Below, one piece after another: positions 29,977 to 40,308 of a DNA stretch of 64,000 nucleotides (its first letter is position 1; every line of letters begins with the position of its first letter). The notes beneath the pieces are model-generated. The model saw only the letters and a program-made list of their open reading frames with translations, was not told the DNA's origin and did no database searches. The stretch is from Tistrella mobilis KA081020-065 (lineage in GTDB: Bacteria; Pseudomonadota; Alphaproteobacteria; Tistrellales; Tistrellaceae), in the NCBI RefSeq assembly GCF_000264455.2, contig NC_017958.1:248001-312000 (forward strand). The letters are read 5' to 3'. Both the position numbers and the translations under genes were made by a program.

Positions 29977-30957
29977 ATGTTCAGGACGTGGATCGGTGCG
30001 GCGCTGGTCGCCGGCATGGTCGGTTTCGGTGGTGCCGCGGCACAGGCGGCGGAAGCCTGGGACATGCCGATGGCCTATCCCGACGGCAACTTCCACACCA
30101 GGCTTGGCCGCGAATTCGCCGAGAAGGTGAAGGCCGACACCAATGGCGAGGTGGTGATCACCGTCCATGGCGGCGGCTCGCTGTTCAAGGGCGACGAAAT
30201 CAAGCGCGCGGTCCAGCGCGGCACCGCGCCGATCGGCGAGCGGCTGATCTCGGCCCTGTCGAATGAGGACCCGCTCTTTGCGCTCGACGCCGTGCCCTTC
30301 CTCGCCACCGATTACGATCAGGCCTGGAAGCTCTATCAGGTGTCCAAGCCGGCGCTGACCGAGCGTCTGGCGAAAGAGAACCTGCACTTCCTCTATGCCA
30401 TCGCCTGGCCGCCGCAGGGCATCTACGCCAACAAGGCGATCGAGAGCGCGGCCGACATGAAGGGCCTGAAGTTCCGCACCTACAACGCCACCATGGCCCG
30501 CCTGGCCGAGCTGCTGCAGATGGTGCCGACCCAGATCGAGGCGGCGGAGCTGTCGCAGGCGCTGGCCACCGGCACGGTCGAGGCGATGATCACCTCGGGC
30601 GCCACCGGCGTCGACAGCCAGGTGTGGGAGCAGGTGAAGTACTTCTACGACGTGCAGGCCTGGCTGCCCAAGAACATGGTGTTCGTGAACAAGCGCGCCT
30701 GGGACAAGCTGGACCCGAAGGTGCAGGAGGCGATCACCAAGGCCGCCGCCGAGATCGAGGCCAAGGGCTGGAAGATGAGCGAAGAGCTGGCTCAGGGCTA
30801 CCTGAAGACCCTGGCCGAGCACGGCATGACCGTGTCCAAGCCCTCTGCTGCACTGGCCTCGGACATGGCCGCCATCGGCGAGAAGATGACCGGCGAATGG
30901 GAAGCGGGTGCCGGCGACGCCGGCAAGAAGATCATCGCCGACTACCGCGCGAAGTGA
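29977..30957 (+). CDS. TRAP transporter substrate-binding protein (DctP)
   Basis: A periplasmic solute receptor of 326 residues with a Sec signal peptide cleaved near AAAQAAEAW. Family features include GKxFRTYN-type wording (MKGLKFRTYNATMARLAELL), where the arginine binds the substrate carboxylate, and QALATGTVEAMITSG. It is the first gene of an operon with DctQ and DctM homologues and a 5-oxoprolinase-type enzyme. The context suggests 5-oxoproline (pyroglutamate) or a similar acid as ligand; related DctP proteins are known to bind pyroglutamate. Confidence 0.93.
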   Translation: MFRTWIGAALVAGMVGFGGAAAQAAEAWDMPMAYPDGNFHTRLGREFAEKVKADTNGEVVITVHGGGSLFKGDEIKRAVQRGTAPIGERLISALSNEDPLFALDAVPFLATDYDQAWKLYQVSKPALTERLAKENLHFLYAIAWPPQGIYANKAIESAADMKGLKFRTYNATMARLAELLQMVPTQIEAAELSQALATGTVEAMITSGATGVDSQVWEQVKYFYDVQAWLPKNMVFVNKRAWDKLDPKVQEAITKAAAEIEAKGWKMSEELAQGYLKTLAEHGMTVSKPSAALASDMAAIGEKMTGEWEAGAGDAGKKIIADYRAK

Positions 30958-31098
30958 TCCTGCCGCCTGCGTGACCGGATGGAGGTGCGGGGTGATCCCG
31001 CCCCCGCCTCCGCCCCGCCCGCTGCGGAAGACGGCCGCCTCCCCCCGCCGGCCCGTCCCCGACCCGACGCCCGACGCCCGACGACGGTGGAGGCCCCA

Positions 31099-31656
31099 AT
31101 GGCCCTCTCACGACCGGCCCATTCCGGGTTGGCCCTCTCGCGACTGCTCGACCGGATCTACGATGCCGCAGGCGTGCTCGCCGGCGTTGCGATGATCGCG
31201 ATCGTCCTTATCATCCTGGCGCAGGTGGGTGCCCGCCTCGCCGCCTACCCCTTGCGCGGCGGTGCGCAGTTCGCAGGCTACGCCATGGCCGCCGCCACTT
31301 TTCTGGCGCTGCCCCATGCCTTCCGGCGCCACGCCCATATCCGCATCACCATCCTGCTCCAGGCCCTGCCGGATCGCGCCCGCCTCGTCCTCGACGTGAT
31401 GGGGCTGACGGTCGCGACCGTGATCGGCTTCTGGTTCGCCTGGTGGTCTTACGACCTCGCCTATATCTCGTGGGAAATCGGCGAGATTTCGCAGGGCGAC
31501 GTCGCGGTGGCGATGTGGATCCCACAGATCGTCATGGTCGTGGGCGGCGCGCTCTTCGCCCTTTCCCTGCTGCACACACTGATCGAGACGCTCGTCACCG
31601 GCCGGCCCTTCGTTCCCGAAGGCGAGACCGGGCTGGACGCGGCCGCGGATCGCTGA
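31099..31656 (+). CDS. TRAP transporter small permease (DctQ)
   Basis: The 185-residue protein has four membrane segments, the DctQ layout, with AGVAMIAIVLIILAQVGARL first and IPQIVMVVGGALFALSLL last. FRRHAHIRI is a common cytoplasmic-loop signature. The ATG at 31099 follows GTGGAGG by a few bases; open frame upstream is low-complexity GC-rich sequence. It pairs with DctM to form the membrane transporter. Confidence 0.9.
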   Translation: MALSRPAHSGLALSRLLDRIYDAAGVLAGVAMIAIVLIILAQVGARLAAYPLRGGAQFAGYAMAAATFLALPHAFRRHAHIRITILLQALPDRARLVLDVMGLTVATVIGFWFAWWSYDLAYISWEIGEISQGDVAVAMWIPQIVMVVGGALFALSLLHTLIETLVTGRPFVPEGETGLDAAADR

Positions 31657-31672
31657 GACGGGACCTCGACCG

Positions 31673-32986
31673 ATGATGGACCAGACCTATCAGCTGATCG
31701 TGCTGCTCGTGGCCCTGCTCGCCTTGCTCGGCGGTGGCATCTGGGTGGGGCTCTCGCTCATGGGCGTCGCCTATATCGCCATGGCGCTGTTCAGCCCGCG
31801 GCCGATCGGCGAGGCGATGGCGATCAATGTCTGGACGGCCTCGTCCGGCTGGACCCTGACCGCCCTGCCGCTTTTCGTGTGGATGGGCGAGATCCTGTTC
31901 CGCACGAAGCTGTCCGAGAACCTGTTCAAGGGCCTGAGCCCCTGGATGCGCCCGCTGCCCGGCCGGCTGCTGCACGTCAACATCCTGGGCTGCGCGCTGT
32001 TCGCGGCGATTTCCGGCTCGTCGGCCGCCACCACCGCCACGGTCGGCCGGATGGCGCTGCCCGAGATGAGGCGCCGCGGCTATCCTGAAAAGATGATGAT
32101 CGGCACGCTGGCCGGCGGCGGCACGCTGGGCCTGCTGATCCCGCCCTCGATCATCCTGATCGTCTATGGCGTCGCGGCCGAAGTGTCGATCGCCAAGCTG
32201 TTCATGGCCGGTATCCTGCCCGGCATCGTGCTCGCCAGCCTGTTCATGGGCTATATCGTGGTCTGGTCGCTGCTCCACCCCGACCAGATCCCCGCCGATG
32301 ACGAGGCGCCGGGCTGGGGCCAGAAGTTCCGGGCCCTCGGCGAACTGCTGCCGGTGGTGGGGCTGATCGCCTTCGTGCTGGGCTCGATCTATACCGGCAT
32401 CGCAACCGCCACCGAGGCCGCGGCCTTCGGCGTGATCGGCTCCTTCGCCGTCGCCGCGATCGGCCGGGATCTCACCTGGGCCAATTTCTCGGCCAGCCTG
32501 ATGGGTGCCGTGCGCACCTCGTGCATGATTTCGCTGATCCTGGCCGGCTCCGCCTTCCTGACGCTCGCCATGGGCTTCACCGGCATCCCGCGGGCGCTGG
32601 CCGATCTGATCGCGAGCTTCAACCTCTCGCCCCTTCAACTGATCGTGGCGCTGGCGCTGTTCTATATCGTGCTCGGCTGCTTCCTCGACGGCATCTCGGC
32701 GGTGGTGCTGACCATGGCCGTGGTCATGCCGATGATCACCCAGGCCGGCATCGACCTGATCTGGTTCGGCGTCTTCATCGTGATCGTGGTGGAAACCGCC
32801 CAGATCACCCCGCCGGTCGGCTTCAACCTCTTCGTGCTCCAGGGCATGACCGGACGCAGCATCACCTATGTCGCCCGGGTCGCCGCACCCATGTTCGCGG
32901 TGATGGTGGTGATGCTGATCCTGATCACGCTGGTGCCTGAAATCGTCACCCTTCTGCCCGGCGGCATGGTGCGGGGCGCGGGCTGA
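31673..32986 (+). CDS. TRAP transporter large permease (DctM)
   Basis: The 437-residue ion-driven permease has about twelve membrane segments. The family motifs are plain: [39 protein letters not shown], and the late [19 protein letters not shown] and [16 protein letters not shown]. It follows dctQ by 16 bases. Its job is uptake of the solute handed over by the binding protein, probably with sodium. Confidence 0.95.
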   Translation: MMDQTYQLIVLLVALLALLGGGIWVGLSLMGVAYIAMALFSPRPIGEAMAINVWTASSGWTLTALPLFVWMGEILFRTKLSENLFKGLSPWMRPLPGRLLHVNILGCALFAAISGSSAATTATVGRMALPEMRRRGYPEKMMIGTLAGGGTLGLLIPPSIILIVYGVAAEVSIAKLFMAGILPGIVLASLFMGYIVVWSLLHPDQIPADDEAPGWGQKFRALGELLPVVGLIAFVLGSIYTGIATATEAAAFGVIGSFAVAAIGRDLTWANFSASLMGAVRTSCMISLILAGSAFLTLAMGFTGIPRALADLIASFNLSPLQLIVALALFYIVLGCFLDGISAVVLTMAVVMPMITQAGIDLIWFGVFIVIVVETAQITPPVGFNLFVLQGMTGRSITYVARVAAPMFAVMVVMLILITLVPEIVTLLPGGMVRGAG

Positions 32987-33062
32987 CGCCCGCCCCTTAC
33001 CCCTGCCCCGGCACGACCTTCCGTCCTCAACCCACCCCCGCGCATCGGATCGAGTTTCAACG

Positions 33063-36000
33063 ATGACCGCTTCCGCTCCCCTCACCCGCGACGCCTGGCA
33101 GTTCTGGATCGATCGCGGCGGCACCTTCACCGACGTGGTGGCCCGCGCCCCCGGGGGCACGGTGCACACGATGAAACTGCTGTCCGAAAACCCCGAGCGC
33201 TATGACGACGCAGCGCTCGCAGCGATCCGCGCCTTCCTGGAAGTCGAGGCCGGCGCCGCCATCCCGGCCGAGCGGATCGCCGCGGTGAAGATGGGCACCA
33301 CCGTCGCCACCAATGCGCTGCTGGAACGCAAGGGCGAGCGCACGGCGCTGGTCATCACCCGCGGCTTCCGCGACGCCCTGCGCATCGGCTATCAGAACCG
33401 CCCCGACATCTTCGCCCGCGAGATCACCCGCCCCGAACTGCTGTACGAGCGCGTGGTCGAGGTGAACGAACGTGTCGCCGCCGACGGCCGGGTGCTGGAG
33501 GCGCTGGACGAGGCCGCGGCCGAAGCCGCCCTGCGCGAGGTTTACGAGACCGGCATCCGCGCGGTCGCGATCGTGCTGATGCACGGCTATCGCTGGCATG
33601 ATCACGAACTGGCGCTGAAGGCGCTGGCGGCGAAGGTCGGCTTCACCCAGATTTCGGTCAGCCACGAGGCGAGCCCGCTGATGAAGCTGGTCGGGCGCGG
33701 CGACACCACGGTGGTCGATGCCTATCTGACCCCGATCCTGCGCCGCTATGTCGACAAGGTGGCAGGCGCGCTGGGCGGCGCGCCGCTGATGTTCATGCGC
33801 TCCAATGGCGGCCTCACCGATGCCGATCTGTTCCAGGGCAAGGACAGCATCCTGTCGGGCCCGGCGGGTGGCGTGGTCGGTGCGGTGCGCACCGCCGCCA
33901 TGGCCGGCTTCGACAAGCTGATCGGCTTCGACATGGGCGGCACCTCGACCGACGTGATGCATTTCGCGGGCGAGTATGAACGCGCCTTCGACACCGTGGT
34001 CGCCGGGGTGCGCATGCGCGCGCCGATGATGCGCATCCACACGGTGGCGGCGGGCGGCGGCTCGATCCTGGGCTTCGACGGCGCCCGCTTCCGGGTCGGC
34101 CCCGACAGCGCCGGCGCCAATCCCGGCCCCGCCTGCTATCGCCGCGGCGGCCCGCTGGCGGTGACCGACTGCAATGTGATGGTCGGCAAGGTCCGGCCGG
34201 AATACTTCCCGAAGATCTTCGGCCCCGAGGGCGACCAGCCGCTGGATGCGGACGCGGTGCGCGCGGCTTTCGAGACGCTGGCCGACCGGATCGAAGCCGC
34301 GACCGGCGAGCGCCGGCCGCCCGAGGCGATCGCCGACGGCTTCCTGAAGATCGCGGTCGACAACATGGCCAATGCGATCAAGCAGATTTCGGTCCAGCGC
34401 GGCTATGACGTCTCGTCCTATGTGCTCGCCTGCTTCGGCGGCGCCGGCGGCCAGCATGCCTGCCTGGTGGCCGATGCGCTGGGCATGACCCGGGTCTTCG
34501 TCCATCCGCTGGCCGGCGTGCTTTCGGCCTATGGCATGGGCCTGGCCGACATCCGGGCGATGCGCGAGCGCGCGGTGGAACAGGAGGTATCGGAGGCGAC
34601 CATCGCCGAGCTCGATGCCCTGCTGGCCGATCTCGCCGCCGAGACCACGGCCGAGCTGACCGGCCAGTCGATGCCGGAAGAGCGCATCACCGTCGCCTGC
34701 CGGCTGCATGTGAAATATCGCGGCAGCGACAGCACCATCTCGGTCGATCATGGCAGCGCCGACGAGATCGTCGCGCGGTTCGAAGACGCCCATCGCCAGC
34801 GCTTCGGCTTCGTGATGTCGGGCAAGCCGCTGGTGGTCGAGGCGGTCGAGGTGGAGGCGATCGGCGCCACCGACCAGCCCGAGGATCCGGTGCTGCCCGC
34901 CGCCCCGGCCGGCCACGCCCTCGGCACCATGGCCACCACCCGCTTCTATTCCGACGGCGAGTGGCACGAGGCGCCGGTCTATGACCGCGAGGTCATGCAG
35001 CCGGGCGACCGGGTGCAGGGCCCCGCGATCGTGATCGAGGCGACCGCCACCACCGTGGTCGAACACGGCTGGGCGGCCGAGCTGAACGAGCGCGGCCATC
35101 TGATCCTGACCCGCGTCATCCCCCGGCCCAAGCGGGTCGCGATCGGCACCGATGCCGATCCGGTGATGCTGGAGATCTTCAACAATCTGTTCATGTCGAT
35201 CGCCGAACAGATGGGCGCCACGCTCGAAAACACCGCCCATTCGGTGAACATCAAGGAGCGGCTGGACTTCTCCTGCGCGATCTTCGAAAGCGACGGCGCG
35301 CTGGTCGCCAATGCCCCGCATATGCCGGTGCATCTGGGCTCGATGGGCGAAAGCGTGCGGGCGGTGATCCGCAAGCATGGCAGCGCCATGAAGCCGGGCG
35401 ACGTCTTCGTGCTGAACGCGCCCTATAACGGCGGCACCCATCTGCCCGACATCACCGTCATCACCCCGGTCTTCGCCGAGGATGCGGCGGCGGGCGACGA
35501 GCCGCTGTTCTTCGTGGCCTCGCGCGGCCACCACGCCGATATCGGCGGCAAGACCCCGGGTTCCATGCCCGCCGACAGCCGCCATATCGACGAGGAAGGC
35601 GTGCTGATCGACGGCATCCGCCTGGTCGATCAGGGCCGGCTGCTGGAAGCAGAGATGCGCGACCTGCTGTCGTCGGGCAGCTATCCCTCGCGCAACCCGG
35701 ATCAGAACATGGCCGATCTCAAGGCCCAGATCGCGGCCTGCGAGAAGGGCGTGACCGAGATCCGCCGCATGGTCCGCCAGTTCGGTCTGGACGTCGTGAA
35801 GGCCTATACCATCCATGTCCGCAAGAACGCCGAAGAGGCTGTGCGGCGCGCGATCGCGAAGCTCGACGGCGGCAGCTTCGCCTACGAGATGGATGACGGC
35901 GCGGTGGTGAAGGTGACCATCACCATCGACCGCGAGGCCCGGGAGGCGGTGGTCGATTTCGAGGGCACCTCCGCCCAGCGCGACAACAACTTCAACGCGC

Positions 36001-36704
36001 CCTCGGCCGTCTGCCGGGCCGCGGTGCTCTACAGTTTCCGCACCCTGGTCGACGACAAGATCCCGATGAATGACGGCTGCCTGGAGCCGATCCGCCTGCG
36101 CATCCCCGAAGGCTCGATGCTGAACCCGCTCTATCCGGCGGCGGTGGTGGCCGGCAATGTGGAAACCTCTCAGGTCGTGACCGATGCGATCTATGGGGCG
36201 CTCGGCGTGCAGGCGGCCGCCCAGGGCACGATGAACAACCTCACCTTCGGCAATGCCCGCCACCAGTATTACGAAACCATCTGCGGTGGTTCCGGCGCCG
36301 GCCCGGATTACGACGGCACCGATGCGGTCCACACCCATATGACCAATTCGCGCCTGACCGATCCGGAGGTGCTGGAATGGCGCTTCCCGGTGGTGCTCGA
36401 AGCCTTCGAGATCCGCGCGGGTTCGGGCGGGGCCGGCCGGCATCATGGCGGCAACGGCGCCCGCCGCCGGTTGCGCTTCGAGGAAGAGATGACCGTCTCG
36501 CTGCTGTCGAACCGCCGCCGGGTGCCGCCCTTCGGCCTTGCGGGTGGCGCCGATGGTGCGCCGGGCCGCAACTGGGTGGAACGCACCGATGGCAGCCGCG
36601 AAGAGTTCGGGGCCTGTGCCACGGTCGAGATGACGCCCGGCGACGTGTTCGTGATCGAAACGCCCGGCGGCGGCGGCTATGGTGAGCCGCCCCAGGACAG
36701 ATGA
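33063..36704 (+). CDS. 5-oxoprolinase-type hydantoinase (fused A and B domains)
   Basis: The 1213-residue protein joins the two halves that are separate HyuA and HyuB proteins in other bacteria. The N-terminal part has the phosphate-binding [31 protein letters not shown] and [13 protein letters not shown]. The last of these is characteristic of ATP-dependent 5-oxoprolinase (OplAH), which opens pyroglutamate to glutamate. [11 protein letters not shown] marks the second ATPase motif. The HyuB half starts near residue 695 ([20 protein letters not shown]) and includes [12 protein letters not shown]. The preceding TRAP genes should supply the substrate. N-methylhydantoinase or acetone-carboxylase-like activity cannot be excluded. 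Confidence 0.9.
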   Translation: MTASAPLTRDAWQFWIDRGGTFTDVVARAPGGTVHTMKLLSENPERYDDAALAAIRAFLEVEAGAAIPAERIAAVKMGTTVATNALLERKGERTALVITRGFRDALRIGYQNRPDIFAREITRPELLYERVVEVNERVAADGRVLEALDEAAAEAALREVYETGIRAVAIVLMHGYRWHDHELALKALAAKVGFTQISVSHEASPLMKLVGRGDTTVVDAYLTPILRRYVDKVAGALGGAPLMFMRSNGGLTDADLFQGKDSILSGPAGGVVGAVRTAAMAGFDKLIGFDMGGTSTDVMHFAGEYERAFDTVVAGVRMRAPMMRIHTVAAGGGSILGFDGARFRVGPDSAGANPGPACYRRGGPLAVTDCNVMVGKVRPEYFPKIFGPEGDQPLDADAVRAAFETLADRIEAATGERRPPEAIADGFLKIAVDNMANAIKQISVQRGYDVSSYVLACFGGAGGQHACLVADALGMTRVFVHPLAGVLSAYGMGLADIRAMRERAVEQEVSEATIAELDALLADLAAETTAELTGQSMPEERITVACRLHVKYRGSDSTISVDHGSADEIVARFEDAHRQRFGFVMSGKPLVVEAVEVEAIGATDQPEDPVLPAAPAGHALGTMATTRFYSDGEWHEAPVYDREVMQPGDRVQGPAIVIEATATTVVEHGWAAELNERGHLILTRVIPRPKRVAIGTDADPVMLEIFNNLFMSIAEQMGATLENTAHSVNIKERLDFSCAIFESDGALVANAPHMPVHLGSMGESVRAVIRKHGSAMKPGDVFVLNAPYNGGTHLPDITVITPVFAEDAAAGDEPLFFVASRGHHADIGGKTPGSMPADSRHIDEEGVLIDGIRLVDQGRLLEAEMRDLLSSGSYPSRNPDQNMADLKAQIAACEKGVTEIRRMVRQFGLDVVKAYTIHVRKNAEEAVRRAIAKLDGGSFAYEMDDGAVVKVTITIDREAREAVVDFEGTSAQRDNNFNAPSAVCRAAVLYSFRTLVDDKIPMNDGCLEPIRLRIPEGSMLNPLYPAAVVAGNVETSQVVTDAIYGALGVQAAAQGTMNNLTFGNARHQYYETICGGSGAGPDYDGTDAVHTHMTNSRLTDPEVLEWRFPVVLEAFEIRAGSGGAGRHHGGNGARRRLRFEEEMTVSLLSNRRRVPPFGLAGGADGAPGRNWVERTDGSREEFGACATVEMTPGDVFVIETPGGGGYGEPPQDR

Positions 36705-36714
36705 GACCCTCCCC

Positions 36715-37302
36715 ATGACGACATCCGGCACCAGCAAGGCGGCCCCCCGGGCCGCCACCCTCCCCGATCCCGCCCTTCCCGCCGCATCGCGGCCGGGGGG
36801 CGGGCGCGGGATCGTGAACTCCGCCCATCTGGTCTCCGACAAGAGCCCCGAACTTTCGGAGTTCGAATTCGGCCTGATCATCGCCGCCCACGGCTTCCAG
36901 CGCTGGATGACCCGGTGTATGGGGGCGGCCGGTCTGCGGGATCTGGGCCAGCTCGACGTGCTGGTGCTGCACACCGTCAACCACCGCGCCCGGCTGAAGA
37001 AGCTGGCCGATATCTGCTTCGTGCTGAACATCGAAGACAGCCACACCGTCGCCTACAGCCTGAAGAAGCTGCAGAAAGCAGGGCTGGTCTCGGCCGCCCG
37101 CAAGGGCAAGGAAGCGCTTTATGCCACCACCCCCGCGGGCGAGCAGGCCTGCCTGACCTATCGCGAGGTGCGGGAGCGCTGCCTGATCGACTCGCTCCAC
37201 TCCCTCGGCCTCTCCAATCAGGAGATCGGGGACCTGGCCCAGCGCCTGCGCGCCCTGTCGGGCCTCTACGATCAGGCGGCCCGGGCGGCGACGTCGCTCT
37301 GA
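36715..37302 (+). CDS. MarR-like winged-helix regulator
   Basis: The 195-residue product has a low-complexity N-terminus of about 45 residues, then a winged-helix domain. Wording such as LGQLDVLVLHTVNHRARLKKLADIC, NIEDSHTVAYSLKKLQKAGLV and KGKEALYATTPAGEQ fits the predicted-MarR (YxaD-type) family that often accompanies hydantoinase or TRAP operons. It begins 10 bases after the oxoprolinase stop and probably controls this operon. The ATG at 36715 is used; an upstream GTG inside the enzyme gene is less likely. Confidence 0.8.
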   Translation: MTTSGTSKAAPRAATLPDPALPAASRPGGGRGIVNSAHLVSDKSPELSEFEFGLIIAAHGFQRWMTRCMGAAGLRDLGQLDVLVLHTVNHRARLKKLADICFVLNIEDSHTVAYSLKKLQKAGLVSAARKGKEALYATTPAGEQACLTYREVRERCLIDSLHSLGLSNQEIGDLAQRLRALSGLYDQAARAATSL

Positions 37303-37446
37303 CCGGGCGGGACCACCGGTGGTATCGGCTGGTGGTCCTTTTACACCATATGAATGAAAAATATCACGAAACTATCTACCAAAAAGACAAAACACGTCCG
37401 TTCTGGCACGATGCACGTCGAGGTTCTGCCGTGGTGGACGATGTGA
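37303..37446. other. AT-rich leader before the DUF4365 cassette
   Basis: The sequence changes abruptly from GC-rich to A/T-rich just after the MarR gene (around 37335-37395). It probably carries the promoter of the three-gene cassette downstream. No clear -35/-10 pair could be fixed by eye. The change marks a likely acquisition boundary. Confidence 0.5.
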
Positions 37447-37947
37447 ATGAGCGACGCCCTGCTGTCATCGACGGATCGAGAAGAGGCTCTTTCTCGCGCT
37501 TATGTCTCAGCAATCGCCGCAGGTGCCGGATACACGGTAGCGGTCCAGGATTTCGATCGGGACGGCATCGACCTTCAGATCAAGGCTGGTGGCGCCATGC
37601 TCCCCTCCCTGGATCTTCAGCTCAAGGCGACGATTGACCTGCGCGAGGGGGCCGACGGCGACTTCCGCTACGCACTGCGCAAACGAAATTACGACCTGCT
37701 GCGTTGCCCAACCCTCGTCCCCCGCATCCTCCTTGTCCTGGCCCTGCCGGAAGATGAAGGAGACTGGCTGTCCGTGAGCGAAGAACAGCTTATACTTCGC
37801 AGATGCGCCTATTGGGTGAGCCTGAAGAATGCGACGGCCGTCGAAAATACGACAGCCGTGACGGTTACCATCCCTCGGACGAACCGTTTAGACGTCGGGG
37901 AATTGAAGCGTCTGATGGAGATGGCCAGGACCGGAGTCGTAGGATGA
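37447..37947 (+). CDS. DUF4365-type protein with nuclease-like residues
   Basis: The 166-residue protein opens with a helix ([19 protein letters not shown]), then FDRDGIDLQIKAGG and LDLQLKAT. A glutamate in the first helix, D42 in DGID and Q58-x-K60 in LQLK follow the PD-(D/E)xK nuclease pattern seen in DUF4365, a family common in genomic islands and defence loci. The end is LysArg-rich and not informative. It shares ATGA with the next gene, so the two are co-translated. Nuclease activity is inferred from the residue pattern only. Confidence 0.7.
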   Translation: MSDALLSSTDREEALSRAYVSAIAAGAGYTVAVQDFDRDGIDLQIKAGGAMLPSLDLQLKATIDLREGADGDFRYALRKRNYDLLRCPTLVPRILLVLALPEDEGDWLSVSEEQLILRRCAYWVSLKNATAVENTTAVTVTIPRTNRLDVGELKRLMEMARTGVVG

Positions 37948-39074
37948 AGGTGCAGATTCTCGACACCGAAGCTTTGAGAGCGATCTCCCCCCAGGCCCTC
38001 GCGGCCTATGTCCGTAGCGAAGGCTGGAGTCGTGCTGCGGCCTATGGTTTGCATGGCGACGTCTATACCGCCCCGGGCAGGCCGGACATCATCCTCCCCC
38101 GCAGCGAGCATCTGGCCGACTATGCGGGGCACATGACCCGTCTGATCCGCATCTTCTCGGAGATGACGGGCTATGACGATCTCACCACCTATCGCGAACT
38201 GTCGGAAGCCGACCGGGATGTCATACGTATCCGGTCGGTGGGGCTGAGCGAGGATGGAACACTTCCGCTCGATCGCGGCGTCCGGATGATCGAAAAAGCG
38301 CGGGATCTGGTACTGGCGGCCGCCTGTGCCACGCGCTCGCCGCAAGCTCTCTATCGTGCCGGCGCAAACCGCGAGGCCGCAGACTACATCAAGCGGGTCA
38401 AGCTGGGGCAGACCGAGCATGGCAGCTATGTCCTTACCTTGCTCGCACCGGTTCCACCCCGGCTGACACCCCCGCAACCGCTGCTCGACGAGACCTGGGA
38501 CACCCCCGAAGAAGAACCGGTCGAACGTCAGGTTACACAGCGATTGATGGCAGCCCTCATAGCGTCGCGATCCGCAGTTGAGCGTAGCACGCGCGGCGAT
38601 GCCGAAGCCTTTGAGCAGGCGATCGGCGACGGGGTGAGCGCCAATCTCTGTGAAGCGCTTGCAGGCCTCATCGACCAGTCGGAACGGTTGGACATCCGCC
38701 TGACCTGGGCACGGACCCGCCCCGTGCCTGAAATCCACCGAGATGTCAGCTTCTCAAAGACAGATGCAGGCGTCCTGTCCGAGGCTGCCCGGATCTTCAG
38801 GCTTCGTGCACCGGTGCCTGATGTAACTCTTCATGCCACTGTGCATCAACTGAAACGAGACCAGGACGATATCGACGGGGTGGTGACACTAAAGGCAGTC
38901 ATCGAGGACGCGCTACGGTCAGTCACCGTGGTTCTCGATCCGGCAAACTACCGGCTGGCGGTGCGGGCACATGAGAACCAGACGCCCATCGTCGTCACCG
39001 GGGACCTGGAACGAAGCGGTCAGCGTTGGCGGCTTATCAACCCCAAGGTGAAGGCAGTGAGCCCGGAAAAGTGA
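37944..39074 (+). CDS. Unknown 376-residue protein in the DUF4365 cassette
   Basis: I do not recognise this protein. It is soluble, acidic overall, and has no signal peptide or membrane segment. The N-terminal half is helical. The part from about residue 180 (EEEPVERQVTQRLMAALIASRSAVERS) may be a helical linker. The C-terminal 60 residues (VVTLKAVIEDALRSVTVVLD, then VVTGDLERSGQRWRLINP) read like a small beta-barrel, possibly OB-like. The ATG overlaps the stop of the DUF4365 gene (ATGA), and a toxin-binding-domain gene starts 13 bases after its stop. Codon use is somewhat less GC-biased than in nearby core genes. Confidence 0.65.
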   Translation: MKVQILDTEALRAISPQALAAYVRSEGWSRAAAYGLHGDVYTAPGRPDIILPRSEHLADYAGHMTRLIRIFSEMTGYDDLTTYRELSEADRDVIRIRSVGLSEDGTLPLDRGVRMIEKARDLVLAAACATRSPQALYRAGANREAADYIKRVKLGQTEHGSYVLTLLAPVPPRLTPPQPLLDETWDTPEEEPVERQVTQRLMAALIASRSAVERSTRGDAEAFEQAIGDGVSANLCEALAGLIDQSERLDIRLTWARTRPVPEIHRDVSFSKTDAGVLSEAARIFRLRAPVPDVTLHATVHQLKRDQDDIDGVVTLKAVIEDALRSVTVVLDPANYRLAVRAHENQTPIVVTGDLERSGQRWRLINPKVKAVSPEK

Positions 39075-39087
39075 ACGGAGCGCCCGA

Positions 39088-39303
39088 TTGGAACCAACCG
39101 CGCATGTCCGGATCCGGCACTCGGGCCGGATCCTTGCCCGGGCGGCCGAGGTCTTCGGCAGCCGCGAGGGGGCCGAACGCTGGCTTCAGACACCGTCCCC
39201 GGCACTTGACCGGCACCGGCCGATCGATCTGCTCAGGACCCGGCGCGGGCGAACACTGGTAGAGACCCTGCTCGTTCGGCTCGATTATGGGGTTTATGTC
39301 TGA
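39088..39303 (+). CDS. Stand-alone MbcA/ParS/Xre toxin-binding domain (DUF2384)
   Basis: The 71-residue product matches the C-terminal half of Xre/MbcA/ParS antitoxins: ARAAEVFGSREGAERWLQTP, PALDRHRPIDLLRT and a final VETLLVRLDYGVYV. In complete antitoxins this domain holds a RES-type toxin and follows a DNA-binding domain, which is missing here. The only usable start is TTG at 39088, with GGAG nine bases upstream; the frame is closed by a stop at 39058. No RES toxin gene lies nearby. It could be an antitoxin remnant or a true small partner of the two preceding proteins. Confidence 0.7.
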   Translation: MEPTAHVRIRHSGRILARAAEVFGSREGAERWLQTPSPALDRHRPIDLLRTRRGRTLVETLLVRLDYGVYV

Positions 39304-39429
39304 CCGGGACGGCAATCGATCCACGGGCCCCCTCTGTAGGTCCCGCCTTAATACCAGCCCTGCGCCCACCCGTCTTGACAGGCCCATCTCGTTCTGAGAC
39401 GTAATGCCCCGGTACGTTCTCAAAACAAG

Positions 39430-40308
39430 ATGATCCCGTCCGCTATGGATCTCGTCTCCCTCGACATCTTCCGCACCGTTGCCGAAGAGGGCAGCGTCAC
39501 CGGCGCCGCCCGGCGGCTGGATCGGGTGCAGTCCAACGTCACCACGCGGCTGCGCCAGCTGGAAGCCGATCTGGGGGTGGCGTTGTTCAGCCGCGACGGC
39601 CGGCGCATGACGCTCACCCATGAAGGCCGGGTGCTGCTGGACTATGCCCATCGCCTGCAATCGCTGGTGGCAGAGGCCCGCGCGGCGCTGGCGCCGGGGA
39701 CGGAACGGCTGCGGCTCGGCACCATGGAAAGCACGGCGGCGAGCCGGCTGCCCGGGCCGCTGGCGCGCTTCCGGGCCGTGCGGCCCGATGCCGTGATCGA
39801 GCTGGTAACCGGCGCCACCGACACGCTGGTCGACGATGTGCTGGGCCACCGGCTGGATTGTGCGCTGGTCGCCCGGCCGCCGGTACAGCTGGCGACCGAC
39901 GATCCCCTGCCCCATCCGGAGCTGAGCGAACGCGCGGTCGTGACCGAAGAGCTGCTGGTGGTGGGGCCTGGCGGTGCGGACGACGACCGGCCGCCCGCCG
40001 CGCTCGCGGTGCTGGAGCCCGGCTGCACCTATCGCCGGATCGCCGAAAGCCTGCTGGTCCGGCCGGCGGCCGCCCGGGGCCGGACGATACGGGTGCAGCA
40101 GCTGAATTCCTATCACGCGGTCATGGCCTGCGTGGCCGCCGGCACCGCGTCGGGCGTGATGCCACGTTCGGTCTTCGATCTGCTGAAGGCACCCGAGGGC
40201 GTGCGGATCCAGAGCCTGGGGCCGGTAGAGACGGTGCTGGTCGCGCGGCGCGACTATCGCAGCGCCGGCTTCGAAACGCTGGCCGCCCTGCTGGCCGGGG
40301 TCGCCTGA
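39430..40308 (+). CDS. LysR-family transcriptional regulator
   Basis: The 292-residue protein has the LysR N-terminal helix-turn-helix (DLVSLDIFRTVAEEGSVTGAARRLDRVQSNVTTRLRQLE) and a periplasmic-binding-protein-like effector domain. ACVAAGTASGVMPRSV near the end is typical. It ends in a TGATG overlap with the HPP gene, so both are in one unit. The effector is unknown. CysB/GltC-type relatives exist, but nothing here decides between subgroups. Confidence 0.9.
   Translation: MIPSAMDLVSLDIFRTVAEEGSVTGAARRLDRVQSNVTTRLRQLEADLGVALFSRDGRRMTLTHEGRVLLDYAHRLQSLVAEARAALAPGTERLRLGTMESTAASRLPGPLARFRAVRPDAVIELVTGATDTLVDDVLGHRLDCALVARPPVQLATDDPLPHPELSERAVVTEELLVVGPGGADDDRPPAALAVLEPGCTYRRIAESLLVRPAAARGRTIRVQQLNSYHAVMACVAAGTASGVMPRSVFDLLKAPEGVRIQSLGPVETVLVARRDYRSAGFETLAALLAGVA

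Noticed and set aside
33057-37046. A 1329-codon open frame on the minus strand opposite the oxoprolinase gene
   Set aside because: It is antisense to a gene with clear family motifs. Long antisense frames are usual at this GC content and the translation is low-complexity His/Arg/Gly-rich sequence.
37803-39074. An earlier start for the 376-residue protein, inside the DUF4365 gene
   Set aside because: It would overlap the upstream gene by 141 bases. The ATG at 37944 gives the usual ATGA coupling.
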